In this document: in pieces, positions 44,652 to 54,593 of the stretch | Numbering within the stretch: position 1 is the first letter of the stretch | How the letters are laid out: each line of letters opens with the position of its first letter | From: Acidobacteriota bacterium | Lineage (GTDB): Bacteria > Acidobacteriota > Terriglobia > UBA7540 | Direction of reading: 5' to 3' | DNA length: 64,000 bases | Assembly (NCBI GenBank): GCA_021838785.1 | Contig: JAKCCV010000012.1 | Location: 1-64,000, forward strand | The notes under the pieces: generated by a model | The model's input: the letters and a program-made list of their open reading frames with translations, nothing else | What the model was told of the DNA's origin: nothing | The model's database searches: none | Position numbers and translations under genes: made by a program

Positions 44652-44807
44652 GCCTCTCTCTTGTTCAGGCTACGGCAAAACAAGTCGGCTTGTTAACAAA
44701 AAAGTGGTGCGGCGACAGGATTAGGCAATCTTGAGGAAGGATTGGGATACCACCCGAAGGCCATCGGGGATACACTTGGACAGGTCAGAAATCATTGCGG
44801 AGGATAA

Positions 44808-45806
<999 letters not shown>

Positions 45807-45836
45807 ACGCAAGGAAAGTGGGAGGGTGAAAACACG

Positions 45837-46010
45837 GAAATCAAGCGAGCTGGCTCGCAAGCATCGGCGAAGGGACCTGCCGAGTTGTTCACGGGGAACG
45901 TGCGGATTGATCCGCTCGTGCAGGCGCCCGAACCGGCGCGTGTCTCCTGCGCGAGCGTCACGTTCGAGCCGGGGGCGCGGACGGCCTGGCACACGCATCC
46001 GCTCGGACAA
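45837..46010 (+). pseudogene. Truncated first copy of the cupin gene
   Basis: 174 bp that match 46740-46913, inside the intact cupin gene, with only about ten differences. The codon before the match is ACG (45834-45836), where the intact copy has ATG (46737-46739), so the start is lost. After CGGACAA the reading leaves the cupin sequence, so the last 80 residues are missing. Its [14 protein letters not shown] is closer to the usual family form than the RIDWQAQ of the intact copy. It sits right behind the reductase gene, the usual place for this cupin. Confidence 0.85.
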
Positions 46011-46077
46011 GAGACCGCAAAACCCGTAGTTCGCGCCGTCCGCTGCTGGAATTCGTGCGCGTTTGAGTTCCGGTGCG

Positions 46078-46413
46078 TTACGCGCTCAGGTGGCGGCAAA
46101 GACTCGCGAGAAGGCGATGGTGACGCTCGCGTGAAATTGAGCCGATTGTGCCCAGCAGGGCGGTTTCCGGCAATACACCGAGGAATCCCAGGCGGATAAT
46201 GGAGGCCGCCTTCAGGCCCGTGGTCGCAAACTCGGGGTCGCTCGGCCCGACCAGTTCGTCGAAATCGGCGACGCCCTGGTGCACTTGAGTGCTGACGCCG
46301 CAGACGAGCCAATCACCAAACGGTGGCAGGCGGCGGAGAAGAACGGCAGGACGATTCTTGATGCGGCCATCGGCTTGAGGAAGGGGAGCGAGGACGATGT
46401 CGCCTTCGTTCAT
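46078..46413 (-). CDS. MazF/PemK-type toxin
   Basis: 111 residues. [26 protein letters not shown] is the PemK/MazF opening, with the DG-K-RPAV block typical of the family. [15 protein letters not shown] and [14 protein letters not shown] match later strands. Family members are sequence-specific endoribonucleases. The ATG overlaps the stop of the upstream 69-residue gene by 4 nt, the normal antitoxin-toxin arrangement. Confidence 0.85.
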   Translation of the reverse strand: MNEGDIVLAPLPQADGRIKNRPAVLLRRLPPFGDWLVCGVSTQVHQGVADFDELVGPSDPEFATTGLKAASIIRLGFLGVLPETALLGTIGSISRERHHRLLASLCRHLSA

Positions 46414-46619
46414 TTGCGAAGGTCAGCCTCGGTGTATTCGGGCTCGTTATCGCCGTAAGCGCGAGCCAGTTGTTGGACGGAAAGCCGCAACCAATCGTCC
46501 CGCTCGTCGTCTTGGGGAAGCACGACCACGACCAAGTGAGCGTTTTCTGGCAATGGGTAAGGCTCGTCCAGCACAATCTTCTTTCCATCGTAGTGGGCGC
46601 TCAAGGCTACCGTTTTCAT
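46410..46619 (-). CDS. Antitoxin partner of the MazF-like toxin
   Basis: 69 residues. The N-terminal half (ALSAHYDGKKIVLDEPYPLPENAHLVVVVLP) is beta-rich, like small antitoxins that begin with a KKIVLDE strand. The C-terminal half ([28 protein letters not shown]) is an acidic helix that would wrap the toxin. No DNA-binding fold is obvious. The call rests mainly on the 4-nt overlap with the toxin gene. Confidence 0.75.
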   Translation of the reverse strand: MKTVALSAHYDGKKIVLDEPYPLPENAHLVVVVLPQDDERDDWLRLSVQQLARAYGDNEPEYTEADLRK

Positions 46620-46736
46620 CGTACACTATCCTACAGTTCCTGAGACATCATCGCAAGCCCAGCTTTCAATGGCTGCGAGAGCCGCATCCGAGCGAAGTAA
46701 ATTTGGTCCAAACCTTAACAAAGACAGGAGTTGGAT

Positions 46737-47150
46737 ATGGAAATCAAGCGAGCTGGCTCGCAAGCATCGGCGATAGGACCTGCCGAGTGGTTCACGGGGG
46801 ACGTGCGGATTGATTGGCAGGCGCAGGCGCCCGAACCGGCTCGTGTCTCCTGCGCGAGCGTCACGTTCGAGCCGGGGGCGCGGACGGCCTGGCACACGCA
46901 TCCGCTCGGACAAACGCTCATCGTCACGGCGGGTTGCGGTTGGACGCAGCGCGAAGGAGGGCCGGTTGAGGAAATCCGACCGGGCGACGTCGTCTGGCTA
47001 GCGCCGGGCGAGAAACATTGGCACGGGGCCACGCCCGCCACGGGCCTGACGCACATCGCCATTCAGGAAAAGCTCGACGGCAAGACCGTGGATTGGATGG
47101 AGCACGTCACCGCCGAGCAGTATCTTTCTGGAAGCAAATCACCGCGCTAG
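46737..47150 (+). CDS. Cupin-domain protein
   Basis: 137 residues from ATG 46737 (TTG 46731 is also in frame). It is a single cupin barrel: [25 protein letters not shown] (metal-binding His pair) and [27 protein letters not shown] (third His). This is the small cupin often encoded after an aldo/keto reductase or carboxymuconolactone decarboxylase; a stress or aldehyde detoxification role is suspected in the family. It is separated from the reductase by a broken copy of itself and a toxin-antitoxin pair. Confidence 0.9.
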   Translation: MEIKRAGSQASAIGPAEWFTGDVRIDWQAQAPEPARVSCASVTFEPGARTAWHTHPLGQTLIVTAGCGWTQREGGPVEEIRPGDVVWLAPGEKHWHGATPATGLTHIAIQEKLDGKTVDWMEHVTAEQYLSGSKSPR

Positions 47151-47161
47151 CACTTTGTGGC

Positions 47162-47265
47162 GCGGCCATCCTGGCCGTGTTCCGCCACGGGGGAGACGCC
47201 CCGGCCCCATGCGCGTCGCCATCCTGGCTGTGTTGATGCACGGGCGAGACGCCCGTGCCACATCC
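47162..47265. repeat. Pair of short intergenic palindromic repeats
   Basis: Two similar units, each with CCATCCTGGC-GTGTT followed by a hairpin. The second has a perfect 9-bp stem, GCACGGGCG (47238-47246) and CGCCCGTGC (47250-47258), around AGA. The first has a 5-bp core, CGGGG/CCCCG. They lie between the convergent cupin and efflux genes and resemble REP-type elements; one may also stop transcription. Confidence 0.7.
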
Positions 47266-47266
47266 G

Positions 47267-48652
47267 TTACGGTTGCCAGCCGCCGCCGAGCGCCTGGTAA
47301 AGCTGAACGAGAGCGAGGCGGGTGTTCAATTCCGCCTGAACGAGGTTGAATTGGGCGGCCAAGTAATTGGTTTCGCTGGTAAGGACCTGAAGGTAGCTCG
47401 CGCCGCCGTGGCGGTAAAGAATGAGCGAGAGGCGATCGGAGCGGCGCGCCGCGCGAGTGAGCCGCAACTGCTGGCGAAGATATTGGCGATCCTGCCGGTA
47501 AGCGACCAGGCTATCCGAGACCTGCTCGAGGGCGGTCAAAATGGCTTGATGGTAAGCAAAGACCATTTGGCGCCACTGGGCCTGAGCTAAACGCACGCCG
47601 GCATGAAGCGCGCCGGCCTGGAAAATCGGCTGGGTCAAATTGAGGGCAACGTTCCAGGTTCGGCTGGGGCGGATGAGCAAGCGGTTGAGCGCGTAACTTT
47701 CCGTTCCGCCGGTTCCGGTGAGCGAGATATCCGGAAACAGAGCCGCCTTCACGACGCCGATTTGCGCGGTGGCGGCCATCAGATTGGCTTCCGCCTCGGC
47801 GATGTCGGGCCGGCGTTCGAGCAATTGGGAGGGCAAGCCGGCGGGCACCACGGCGGGTTGAGGCTGCTCGATTAGAGGACGGCCGCGAGGAATCGGGCCG
47901 GGGTTTTGGCCGAGCAGAAGGCTAAGGAGATTTTCCTGCTGCGCGATCTGGCGCTCCAGGTCAGGGATTTGTTCCGCCGCCGTGTCCACAAGTTGCTCAG
48001 CCTGGCTCACGTCGAGCGCCGAGGCCGAGCCGTGCCGCGCCAACACCTGAATCAGCCGCAGCGAGCGTTGGCGCGAGGCGAGGGTGCGACGGGCTACCGA
48101 AAGGTCGGAGTCCAAGGCGCGAAGTTGGAAATAGGCGGCGGCCACGCTCGCCACAACCGAAGACTCCACGGCGCGCTGGCCCCATTCGGTGGAGAGCAAC
48201 TGGGCGCGAGCCGCTTCTGTCTCCCGCCGATACTTCCCCCAAAAATCCAAGTCCCAGATGACGGAAAGATTGAGCTTGCCGGCGTTCACTTGATAGGCCG
48301 GAAAAACCTTGGAGATTTTGGGATTCTGCTCGCTAAAAAGCCCCGCCCCAAAATCAACGAAAGGAAATTCATTGGCTCGGGTCAAGCCGAACTCGGCTTG
48401 GGCCTCCAGAACCCGGGTGGCGGCAATGCGCACGTCGTCATTCTGGACGAGCGCCGTGTGAATCAGTTTGACGAGCACCGGATCCTGAAATACTTGCCAC
48501 CATTTTTCCGCGCCGAGCGACGCCGGCGCGGTGGAAGGGGCCGCGCCACGATAAACCGCCGGCAGACTGACCGGCGGCCGATGATAATTCGGGCCAACCA
48601 TGCAGGAGGAGAAAAAGAGCACGAGCAGGCTAAGAAGGGCCCATTTTTTCAT
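47267..48652 (-). CDS. RND efflux outer-membrane lipoprotein (OprM/NodT family)
   Basis: 461 residues. The lipobox is LFFSSC (Cys17), followed by the typical MVGPNYHRPPVSLP. Two OEP repeats of long helices form the TolC-like channel. RPDIAEAEANLMAATAQIGVVKAALFPDISLTG is the conserved hinge of the second repeat. Its ATG directly abuts the stop of the pump gene (no spacer), so it is the last gene of the efflux operon. Confidence 0.95.
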   Translation of the reverse strand: MKKWALLSLLVLFFSSCMVGPNYHRPPVSLPAVYRGAAPSTAPASLGAEKWWQVFQDPVLVKLIHTALVQNDDVRIAATRVLEAQAEFGLTRANEFPFVDFGAGLFSEQNPKISKVFPAYQVNAGKLNLSVIWDLDFWGKYRRETEAARAQLLSTEWGQRAVESSVVASVAAAYFQLRALDSDLSVARRTLASRQRSLRLIQVLARHGSASALDVSQAEQLVDTAAEQIPDLERQIAQQENLLSLLLGQNPGPIPRGRPLIEQPQPAVVPAGLPSQLLERRPDIAEAEANLMAATAQIGVVKAALFPDISLTGTGGTESYALNRLLIRPSRTWNVALNLTQPIFQAGALHAGVRLAQAQWRQMVFAYHQAILTALEQVSDSLVAYRQDRQYLRQQLRLTRAARRSDRLSLILYRHGGASYLQVLTSETNYLAAQFNLVQAELNTRLALVQLYQALGGGWQP

Positions 48653-51600
48653 TTAATCCCCCTGCCCCGAAGCCTCGCCCGGCGCCCACTGCGGTGCCTG
48701 ATGGCGCTCGGCGCCCGAAACGCGCTCAACCACGTAAAAGATGGCGGGAATAAAGAAAACGCCGATGGCGCTGGCCGCCAGCATTCCCCCAATTACCGTC
48801 GTCCCCATGATTTGACGGGCAATCGAGCCGGTGCCCGACGCCGTCCAGAGCGGGACGCAGCCCAGAATGAAAGCAAAGGACGTCATCAATATGGGTCGAA
48901 GCCGCAGACGCGCTCCGCCGAGCGCCGCCTCGGAGAGCGACTTGCCTTGCTCGTGCTGTTTTTTGGCGAACTCCACAATCAGAATGGCGTTTTTGGCGGC
49001 AAGGCCGATGAGCATCACCAAACCAATCTGCGAAAAAACATCGTTGTTCAGGTGGACCATGTAGGCCGGATAGAACCGGGCGACGTACCACCGCCGCAGC
49101 AGCAACATGCCCAAGGCGCCAAAGACGGCAATGGGCGTGCTCAACAGAACGCTGAACGGCAGCGACCAACTCTCATACAGCGCCGCCAAGATCAAGAAGA
49201 CGAACAACAGCGACAAGCCGAAGATGGCCGTGGCGGAAACGCCGTGGCGGGCTTGCTGCTCCTGAAACGACATGCCCATGTAGCCGTAACCCATGCCGGG
49301 AGGCATGGTTTGCTGGAAAACCCGTTTCAAGGCCGCCGTCGCCTGGTCGGAGCTGTAGCCCGGAGCGGCGCTGCCGTTGATTTGAGCGGCGTCGTATTCG
49401 TCGTAGTGCATGACGAACTGGGGGCCGAGCTCCGGCTCAAAGTGGACCAGCGTCGAGAGCGGCACCATCTGGCCGCGGTCATTGCGAACATAAAAGCGGC
49501 GCACGTCGGTGGTTTGGGTGCGAAAGTTGGGTTCACCTTCCACATAGACCTGCCACTGCCGGCCAAAGCGGTTGAAGTAATTGACAAAGATGCCGCCCAG
49601 AAAGGCCTGAAGCGTGGTATAAACATCGGGCAAGCTCACGCCCATTTTGAGCGCTTCGGCGCGATCCACGCGAGCGTACATTTCCGGCATGTTGGGCACG
49701 AAGGTGGTGGAAATCGAGCCGATGGCCGGTTGCTTGCGCGCCGCCGCCAAAAACTTGGCCAAGTTGGCCGCCAAGAAAGGAATGCCTTGGCCGTTGCGAT
49801 CCTCCAAGACAAACGTGAAGCCGCCCGAGGTGCCGACGCCGGGAATGGCGGGCGGTGAGAAGCTGAAGGCCGTGCCTTGCGGCAGGCGGCTCAATTCGCG
49901 GTTGAGTCGCGCCTCAATCGCCCACACTTGCTCTTTGGCCTGCCGCCGGTCGCTCCACGGCTGGAGGGTCACAAAGAAGAAAGCCGAGTTGGTCGCCTGA
50001 ACGTAGCTCAGCAGGCTGAAACCGACCACGCTCGTGACGTAACGAACCCCGGGCGTGCGGCGGAGGATTTGCTCGATTCGATGCGCCACGGCATTGGTTC
50101 GCTGGAGCGAGGCGCCGTTCGGCAGGCTCAGGTTCACATAGGCGTAGCCCATGTCTTCCTCGGGCAGAAAGCTGGTGGGCAGTTTTTTGCCTATCAGCGC
50201 CGCGCCGCCCAGGAACAACAGCAGCAGAACCATCGCCACAGCGCTTTTGCGAATCAATTGCCCGGAGACGCGAATGTACGTGTTGGTGGAGCGAACAAAG
50301 ACCCGATTGAACCAACGGAAAAATGCCGCCAGCGGCCCGCGTCCCGGCTTGGCGGGACGAAGCAGCAAGGCCGCGAGCGCCGGACTTAGGCTCAGCGCGT
50401 TAAAGGCAGAAATGATGACGGAAATGGCAATAGTGACCGCAAACTGCTGATAAAGCCGGCCGGTGATGCCCGGAATGAAAACCGTCGGCACGAAGACCGA
50501 GGAGAGCACCAGGGCAATGCCGATGACGGGCCCGGAAATCTCCTGCATGGCGGTCAGCGCGGCCTGGCGCGGCGCCAGCCCTTCCTCGATGTGCCGCTCC
50601 ACGGCCTCCACCACCACAATCGCGTCATCCACAACCAAGCCGATGGCCAAAACCAATCCGAACATGGAGAGCGTGTTGATGGAAAAGCCGAACAGCGGGA
50701 AGAAGGCAAAGGTGCCCACCAGGGAGACCGGCACGGCCAGCAGCGGAATCAGCGTGGCGCGCCAATTCTGGAGGAAGAGGTACACGACCAGAATCACCAA
50801 GCCGAGGGCAATCAAGAGAGTGATAAGAATTTCCTTCATGCCTTCGGAAACGGCCAACGTCTGATCGAGCGAGACGGCGTAGCCCATGTCGGGCGGAAAG
50901 CGCAGCTTGGCGCGGGCCATATAATCACGCACTTCGCGGGCATCCTCGACGGCGTTGGAGCCGGGAAGCTGATAGACGGCGATGACGGCGCTGGGCCGGC
51001 CGTTCAACCGGCCCTTGAGCGAATAGAACTGCGTGCCGAGCTCCACGCGGCCAATGTCGCGCAGGCGCACCACGCCGCCCGCCGGATTTTCCCGCACCAC
51101 CACGTTGCCAAACTGCGCCGCCGTGATGAGCCGGCCTTGCGCGCGCACCGCGTAGGTGAATTCCTGGCCGGGCGGGGCGGGCTCGGCTCCAATCTGACCG
51201 GCGGGATTGACGGTATTCTGCGCCTGAAGGGCGCTGACCACGTCGGGAACGGTGATGCCCAACTGCGCCATGCGGTTCGGGTTAAGCCAGATGCGCATGG
51301 CGTATTGGCCGGAACCAAAGACCTGCACGTTGCCGATGCCTTTCAGCCGGGCAATCGGGTCGTAAAGATTGATGTAGGTGTAGTTGGCCAGGAATTGAGC
51401 GTTGTACGTGCCGTGGGGCGAGTCGAGCGCGACCAGCATGAGCGGCGCCGTGGTGGACTTCTGCACGATGACCCCGTAGCGGGTGACATCGGAGGGAAGC
51501 TGCGAGGCGGCCTGCGTTTCCCGCATCTGGCTCAAAATCAGGTCGGTGTCGGGATTGGTCCTGACGCCAAAATCCACAATCATGGTCATCTGATTATTGG

Positions 51601-51853
51601 ATGTGGCGCTCAGCGAATACATATAGTTCATGTTGTCCACGCCGCTCATCTGTTCCTCGATGGGCGTGGCCACCGATTGGGCGATGGTTTGGGCGTCGGC
51701 GCCGACGAACGTCGCCTGAATTTTGGTTTCCGGAGGAACGATTTGCGGAAACTGCGAAACCGGAAGGCGGAAGATCATGAGGGTTCCCACCAGCACGAAG
51801 AGGATCGCAATCACGATGGCCACGATGGGGCGTCGAATGAAAAAACGATACAT
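48653..51853 (-). CDS. RND multidrug efflux pump, HAE1 family
   Basis: 1066 residues, twelve transmembrane helices in two halves with two large periplasmic loops. MYRFFIRRPIVAIVIAILFVLVG opens helix 1. The proton relay Asp pair is in GLVLAIGLVVDDAIVVVEAVE of helix 4. GTSGGFTFVLEDRNGQG and GYGYMGMSFQEQ are porter-domain marks of AcrB/MexB-type hydrophobic and amphiphilic exporters. A 3-nt gap separates it from the adaptor gene. Confidence 0.97.
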   Translation of the reverse strand: MYRFFIRRPIVAIVIAILFVLVGTLMIFRLPVSQFPQIVPPETKIQATFVGADAQTIAQSVATPIEEQMSGVDNMNYMYSLSATSNNQMTMIVDFGVRTNPDTDLILSQMRETQAASQLPSDVTRYGVIVQKSTTAPLMLVALDSPHGTYNAQFLANYTYINLYDPIARLKGIGNVQVFGSGQYAMRIWLNPNRMAQLGITVPDVVSALQAQNTVNPAGQIGAEPAPPGQEFTYAVRAQGRLITAAQFGNVVVRENPAGGVVRLRDIGRVELGTQFYSLKGRLNGRPSAVIAVYQLPGSNAVEDAREVRDYMARAKLRFPPDMGYAVSLDQTLAVSEGMKEILITLLIALGLVILVVYLFLQNWRATLIPLLAVPVSLVGTFAFFPLFGFSINTLSMFGLVLAIGLVVDDAIVVVEAVERHIEEGLAPRQAALTAMQEISGPVIGIALVLSSVFVPTVFIPGITGRLYQQFAVTIAISVIISAFNALSLSPALAALLLRPAKPGRGPLAAFFRWFNRVFVRSTNTYIRVSGQLIRKSAVAMVLLLLFLGGAALIGKKLPTSFLPEEDMGYAYVNLSLPNGASLQRTNAVAHRIEQILRRTPGVRYVTSVVGFSLLSYVQATNSAFFFVTLQPWSDRRQAKEQVWAIEARLNRELSRLPQGTAFSFSPPAIPGVGTSGGFTFVLEDRNGQGIPFLAANLAKFLAAARKQPAIGSISTTFVPNMPEMYARVDRAEALKMGVSLPDVYTTLQAFLGGIFVNYFNRFGRQWQVYVEGEPNFRTQTTDVRRFYVRNDRGQMVPLSTLVHFEPELGPQFVMHYDEYDAAQINGSAAPGYSSDQATAALKRVFQQTMPPGMGYGYMGMSFQEQQARHGVSATAIFGLSLLFVFLILAALYESWSLPFSVLLSTPIAVFGALGMLLLRRWYVARFYPAYMVHLNNDVFSQIGLVMLIGLAAKNAILIVEFAKKQHEQGKSLSEAALGGARLRLRPILMTSFAFILGCVPLWTASGTGSIARQIMGTTVIGGMLAASAIGVFFIPAIFYVVERVSGAERHQAPQWAPGEASGQGD

Positions 51854-51856
51854 GGC

Positions 51857-53011
51857 TTAGCGATTCCCTCCCTGGTAAGGTTGGGGCGTCACCGGCTCGC
51901 CCGGCCGCACTTTTTGCGCGCCTTCCGCAATCACCTGCTCGCCCGCGTGCAAGCCCGAGGTAATCACCCACAGGGTGCCCACGGTGGGGCCGACTTCGAC
52001 CGAGCGAAAACTGACCCGATGGTCGGCGCCGACGACGGCCACCTGGTAGGTGCCTTGCAATTGGGTGACGGCGCGCTGAGGAATCAGCAACGCGTCCTTC
52101 AGAATCTGCGTGAGGGCGCGGACGCGCGCGTATTCTCCCGGCCGCAGCACGGCGTCAGGATTGGGAAACGCTCCCACAATCTGGATGGTCCCGGTTTGGG
52201 GATCCACTTGTCGGTCGGCGAACAGGATGCGTCCGCGATAGGGATACACGCTGCCATCCGCCAACGTCAGCGTGAGAGGAATCGCCGCGGCGCGGCTCAG
52301 CAGATTCATCCGGCCCGGCTGCACGCGCTGCGCAATGCGGAGATAATCCTGCTGGCTGATCGGAAAATAGACCTTGATGGGATTGACTTGCGAGACGGAC
52401 GTCAACACCGTGGAAGGCCCCACCAGATTGCCCACTTGAACCTGAGCGATACCCGCCAGCCCGCCAATCAGCGAGCGAACCTTCGTATAGCCCAGATTGA
52501 GGGAGGCTTGCTCGACCGCGGCGCGCCCGCCTTCGACCGCGGCTTGGGCGGCACGTTGAGCTTGACGATCGTCATCCAACTGGCTTTGTGGAATGGCTTG
52601 GGCGCGGGCTTCTGGAATGTCCCGCTGAACGTCCAGGGTGGTCTTGACCCACTGGGCTTTGGCCGCGGCCAGTTGAGCTTTGGCTTGGTCGAGCGCCGCT
52701 TGAAAGGGTCGGGGATCAATCTCAAACAGCACTTGGCCCCGATGAACAAAGCCTCCCTCGCGGTAATCCTGGCGGATGAGGTAGCCGGAAACTTGCGGCT
52801 CAATGTTGGCGTTCAGATAACCTTGAAGCGTTCCCACCCATTCGCCGTAAATGGGAACATCTTTTTGCGTCACCGTGACCACTTCCACCACCGGCGGCGG
52901 CGGCGCGGCAGCATGGACGGCTGGACGCTCGCAGCCGGCGCTCATCATCACCCCAAGCAAGACGGCCGCGGCGACGGCCTCTTTCGCTCTTTTGGACGTG
53001 TCCTTTGGCAA
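51857..53011 (-). CDS. RND efflux periplasmic adaptor (MexA/AcrA type)
   Basis: 384 residues. The lipobox VMMSAGC anchors it to the inner membrane. VTVTQKDVPIYGEWVGTLQGYLNANIEPQVSGYL (barrel-sandwich start), the helical hairpin at about residues 100-160 and PISQQDYLRIAQRV, then ADRQVDPQTGTIQIVGAFPNPDAVLRPGEYARV follow the family order. It links the pump to the outer-membrane channel. Confidence 0.95.
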   Translation of the reverse strand: MPKDTSKRAKEAVAAAVLLGVMMSAGCERPAVHAAAPPPPVVEVVTVTQKDVPIYGEWVGTLQGYLNANIEPQVSGYLIRQDYREGGFVHRGQVLFEIDPRPFQAALDQAKAQLAAAKAQWVKTTLDVQRDIPEARAQAIPQSQLDDDRQAQRAAQAAVEGGRAAVEQASLNLGYTKVRSLIGGLAGIAQVQVGNLVGPSTVLTSVSQVNPIKVYFPISQQDYLRIAQRVQPGRMNLLSRAAAIPLTLTLADGSVYPYRGRILFADRQVDPQTGTIQIVGAFPNPDAVLRPGEYARVRALTQILKDALLIPQRAVTQLQGTYQVAVVGADHRVSFRSVEVGPTVGTLWVITSGLHAGEQVIAEGAQKVRPGEPVTPQPYQGGNR

Positions 53012-53066
53012 GGTTGCCCCCTTCTGAGGAATATTGTGCGGACGAATCGAATGACCTGAAGGTTTC

Positions 53067-53675
53067 TCACTCCTTTAACCGCGCGTGCAGGTAGGCCGCC
53101 AGAAGCAGCTTGAATTCCTCGACAATCCGCTGGCGCTCGGTCGGAGTGGCTCGAGCGTAAAGCGTCAGGAAGGCCTTCAACACTTGGCGCAACACCCCCG
53201 CTAAACGCAGAGCTTGGGCGCGCGACAGCCAGGGACGGCCGAGGCGCAATATCGCCGCAATGCGCCGACGCATTCTCTCGTGGCGCCGATGGCTGTGACG
53301 GCTGGGCGGCAAATCCAGCAGCGGCAGAAAGGCGGGATGGCGTTGCGCCATCGCCACGGGAAAAGTCAGCAAGCGTTCGGTCAGCGGCTCGACCTCTAGC
53401 TTCTGCCCGCCCAGCCGGCCGACCCTCCAAAACTCCTCGTATTCCTTGGTGAAGCTTTCCCGCAGCGCGTCGGCCAGCGCATCCTTATTGGGGAAAAATT
53501 GATAGAGCGAACCGACAGCGGAGCCGCCCCGCCGCGCAATGGCGCACATGGTCGCCCCTTCATAGCCCGATTCCGCGATCACCTGCTCGGCCGCGCGCAG
53601 CAAACGCGTCACCCGCCGCCGGCCGCGCTCCTGCCTCGGCTCCTTGCGGGCCGACAAGCCAAAACGTGAGGCCAT
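53067..53675 (-). CDS. TetR-family regulator of the RND operon
   Basis: 202 residues. The HTH reads RLLRAAEQVIAESGYEGATMCAIARRGGSAVGSLYQFFPNKDALADAL in order (residues 24-71). The C-terminal domain resembles TetR_C pump regulators (FLPLLDLPPSRHSHRRHERMR). It is encoded just upstream of the adaptor gene on the same strand, 55 nt apart, so it probably represses its own operon. The ATG follows a TAAAAT box by 6 nt with no ribosome-binding site. Confidence 0.92.
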   Translation of the reverse strand: MASRFGLSARKEPRQERGRRRVTRLLRAAEQVIAESGYEGATMCAIARRGGSAVGSLYQFFPNKDALADALRESFTKEYEEFWRVGRLGGQKLEVEPLTERLLTFPVAMAQRHPAFLPLLDLPPSRHSHRRHERMRRRIAAILRLGRPWLSRAQALRLAGVLRQVLKAFLTLYARATPTERQRIVEEFKLLLAAYLHARLKE

Positions 53676-53681
53676 ATTCGC

Positions 53682-53687
53682 ATTTTA
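53682..53687 (-). promoter_or_regulatory. Candidate -10 box of a leaderless tetR promoter
   Basis: TAAAAT on the minus strand ends six bases before the tetR ATG, placing the transcription start at the start codon. No Shine-Dalgarno sequence is present. The -35 region is not recognisable. Confidence 0.4.
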
Positions 53688-53951
53688 CCACAGGAGGTGG
53701 CGCAGCGGTTGGGCGTCTCCACCTCTGCGGCTGGCGCCGCGTTGGAGATGGTGATATAGCATCGTCAGGCCATAAGCAAGGTGGGAAAAGTGTATCTTAA
53801 CAAATTGATTTGACCCAGGAGCCGGAAGGCGGATGCACGGTGCTCGTGCCATCGCTCGACGGGTGCGTATCCTATGACGCGACGTTTGAAGCAGCCACGG
53901 CGAACACCCGCGGGAGAGATCTGGCAACTGCTTGACGCGTAATGGGATCGT

Positions 53952-54027
53952 TGGTGGACCTGAGGGGATTCGAACCCCTGACCCCCTGGTTGCAAACCAG
54001 GTGCTCTCCCAACTGAGCTACAGGCCC
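53952..54027 (-). tRNA. tRNA-Ala (TGC anticodon)
   Basis: 76 nt including an encoded CCA. The acceptor stem GGGCCTG/CAGGTCC contains the G3-T70 pair that identifies alanine tRNAs. The D-arm TAGCTCAGTTGGGAGAGCA, the anticodon arm CTGGTTTGCAACCAG and the T-arm AGGGGTTCGAATCCCCT are complete. It is not next to rRNA genes here. Confidence 0.97.
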
Positions 54028-54204
54028 GGTTAAACTGCCCTTGCCATGATTCTAGGAGTGAGCGCACGGGCATTGCAAGCCCGAATCGCAGACGTCGCTC
54101 TCCATGGGAGTGAAGATTGATTCCCGCCTCAGAATCCCGCACACTGGAGGGAAAGGGAACTTGGCGAATGACGCGGGACGACTGCTGCAATCTGCGGGGA
54201 GGCT

Positions 54205-54531
54205 ATGGACTCAACACGCATGGAATTTCTGATGGAAAGCCTAAAGGCAAAGCCCAAGGACCCGTTTCTTCTCTATGCCTTGGCGATGGAGTTGGCCGGG
54301 GCAGGGCGTGACGAAGAAGCCTGGGCGCAGTTCAAGATTCTGTTGCACGAGCAGCCGGAATATCTGCCGACGTATTATCAGGCCGGGATGCTTCTGGAGC
54401 GACTGGGACAGACAGAGGAGGCTCGGCAAATCCTTGAGCGGGGCGTGAAATTGGCTCAAGAACAGGGCAATACGCACACTGCACGGGAGCTTGGCGCCGC
54501 CTTGGCGGAGTTGGAGGACGCGGCAAGTTGA
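54205..54531 (+). CDS. Small TPR-repeat protein
   Basis: 108 residues made of about two and a half tetratricopeptide units: LLYALAMELAGAGRDEEAWAQFKILLHEQPEYLP and TYYQAGMLLERLGQTEEARQILERGVKLAQ. It has no signal peptide, so it is cytosolic. The stop overlaps a possible TTG start of the transporter gene, suggesting co-transcription with it. Confidence 0.85.
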   Translation: MDSTRMEFLMESLKAKPKDPFLLYALAMELAGAGRDEEAWAQFKILLHEQPEYLPTYYQAGMLLERLGQTEEARQILERGVKLAQEQGNTHTARELGAALAELEDAAS

Positions 54532-54593
54532 AAGGCGGCCGTCCGGCTGAGGGTGACGGTGGGCGGCGCGGGGAGGGTGACGGAGGCGGGGCG

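Noticed and set aside
47906-49858. 650-codon plus-strand frame
   Set aside because: Antisense to the outer-membrane factor and pump genes; composition typical of a shadow frame.
50591-53059. 822-codon plus-strand frame
   Set aside because: It lies antisense to the RND pump and adaptor genes; the translation is His/Arg/Gly-rich with no family resemblance, a usual shadow of a GC-rich gene.
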